From NCBI GenBank assembly GCA_947632495.1, contig CANRPL010000063.1, positions 1 to 6,578 of the forward strand: a DNA stretch of 6,578 nt, read 5' to 3'. The stretch is from an uncultured Bacilli bacterium (lineage in GTDB: Bacteria > Bacillota_I > Bacilli_A > RF39 > UBA660). The notes under the pieces are model-generated. The model searched no databases. It had not been told where the DNA came from and saw nothing but the letters and a program-made list of their open reading frames with translations. Of the stretch, positions 6,154-6,578 are shown one piece after another. Both the position numbers and the translations under genes were made by a program. Within the stretch, counting starts at the first letter, position 1; each line of letters opens with the position of its first letter.

Positions 6154-6561
6154 TTACTTAATTAATTTTTTTTGTAAACAATAAGGTACTACTTCATTTT
6201 TAAGTGTATTAGATAAAATATCTGTACCCCTTGATGATTGATACCACATAAAGCCTTCAATCTCATCGGATGTTGTTAAAATACCTTCTAGCTTTCCGAC
6301 ATACTGAAAAACATAAAAATGAATTGGCGTAACACCATCGCTAGTAGCTATTTCATCAAATTCCATAACTAATTGAAAAGCATCCTTATCAAGAGCGACT
6401 TTAGGTCCTAACTCCTCATGACATTCACGCCAAGCAGCATCAATAGGTGTCTCGCCATCTTCAACACTACCACCAATCATTTGATATGTAGAGCGACGAC
6501 GAGGTTTATCAATTAGAAGACTTTCATCTTTAAAAAACATTGTTCCTACTACTTTTTTCAT
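6154..6561 (-). CDS. NUDIX hydrolase
   Basis: A 135-residue cytoplasmic enzyme that hydrolyses a nucleoside diphosphate linked to another moiety, using divalent metal; the substrate cannot be assigned from sequence. The Nudix box GX5EX7REUXEEXGU is present from G31: E37, then R45-E46, E49-E50 and G52, with Cys and Pro at the usual hydrophobic positions. MKKVVGTMFF at the N-terminus is the typical first strand of MutT-like proteins, and the length is normal for a single-domain member, so the gene looks complete. No clear Shine-Dalgarno sequence precedes the ATG in the 17 bases left in the window; the next Met (residue 8) would remove the first strand, so the first ATG is kept. It lies 82 bases upstream of the thioredoxin-like operon with no terminator between, so some read-through is possible, but the operon has its own promoter. 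Confidence 0.95.
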   Translation of the reverse strand: MKKVVGTMFFKDESLLIDKPRRRSTYQMIGGSVEDGETPIDAAWRECHEELGPKVALDKDAFQLVMEFDEIATSDGVTPIHFYVFQYVGKLEGILTTSDEIEGFMWYQSSRGTDILSNTLKNEVVPYCLQKKLIK

Positions 6562-6566
6562 ACTAA

Positions 6567-6576
6567 CTATTAATAG
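6567..6576. repeat. Short palindrome upstream of the NUDIX gene
   Basis: CTATTAATAG is a perfect 10-base palindrome seven bases from the end of the NUDIX start region (ATG at 6559-6561) at the window edge. It could be an operator half, part of a leader hairpin, or chance. Without the upstream sequence nothing more can be said. Confidence 0.3.
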
Positions 6577-6578
6577 CC

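Noticed and set aside
103..6561. Mycoplasma genetic code (TGA = Trp), suggested by seven stops with no TGA.
   Set aside because: All six Trp codons are TGG and no frame needs TGA read-through; strong AT bias explains the TAA/TAG stops.

Overview
The window is AT-rich, by eye roughly 30% G+C. It holds seven protein-coding genes, all on the minus strand, so transcription runs from high to low coordinates. The tight packing, the strong AGGAGG-type ribosome binding sites, the TAA/TAG-only stops and the Firmicute-style proteins (membrane protein with an N-terminal zinc ribbon, bacterial PH-domain protein) suggest a low-G+C Firmicute. An uncultured Bacilli lineage near Erysipelotrichia, RF39 or Acholeplasma is plausible, but this is inference and no marker fixes the taxon. 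Six of the seven genes have stops at TAG or TAA in the standard sense and the seventh likewise; all six Trp codons I could locate are TGG, so nothing calls for the Mycoplasma code.

Layout in order of transcription. (1) 6154-6561 is a NUDIX hydrolase. (2) An 82-base gap holds the only convincing promoter in the window, an extended -10 TGTTATAAT at 6111-6119. (3) 5142-6071, 4240-5139 and 2933-4228 are three consecutive membrane-anchored proteins made of repeated thioredoxin-like units (2 + 2 + 3). (4) 2468-2920 is a small cytoplasmic PH-domain protein. (5) 1191-2441 is a membrane-anchored protein of unknown function with a large outward-facing domain. (6) 103-1119 is tryptophanyl-tRNA synthetase (trpS). 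Gaps within the series are 2, 11, 12, 26 and 71 bases, so genes 2-6 probably form one operon, with trpS either its last gene or separately driven.

The core of interest is the thioredoxin-like cluster. Of seven thioredoxin-fold units, only two keep a CXXC site: CSWC in the first unit of one protein and CQYC in the second unit of the next. One keeps only the second cysteine (DQPC), and four have lost both. All three proteins have one transmembrane segment near a positively charged N-terminus, which puts the thioredoxin units outside the membrane. The third protein places a four-cysteine zinc ribbon in the cytoplasm and three inactive units outside. The neighbouring unknown protein at 1191-2441 has exactly two cysteines in its outward-facing part, so it is a possible disulfide client. 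I know of no named system with this arrangement; an extracytoplasmic thiol-disulfide relay or scaffold is my inference.

The trpS product carries C-x19-C-x6-C-x2-C, close to the [4Fe-4S] motif described for Thermotoga maritima TrpRS. No G+C-rich hairpin terminator is visible after any gene, including bases 1-102 downstream of trpS. No RNA genes, mobile elements, CRISPR arrays or long repeats were seen, and no gene-free stretch exceeds about 100 bases.
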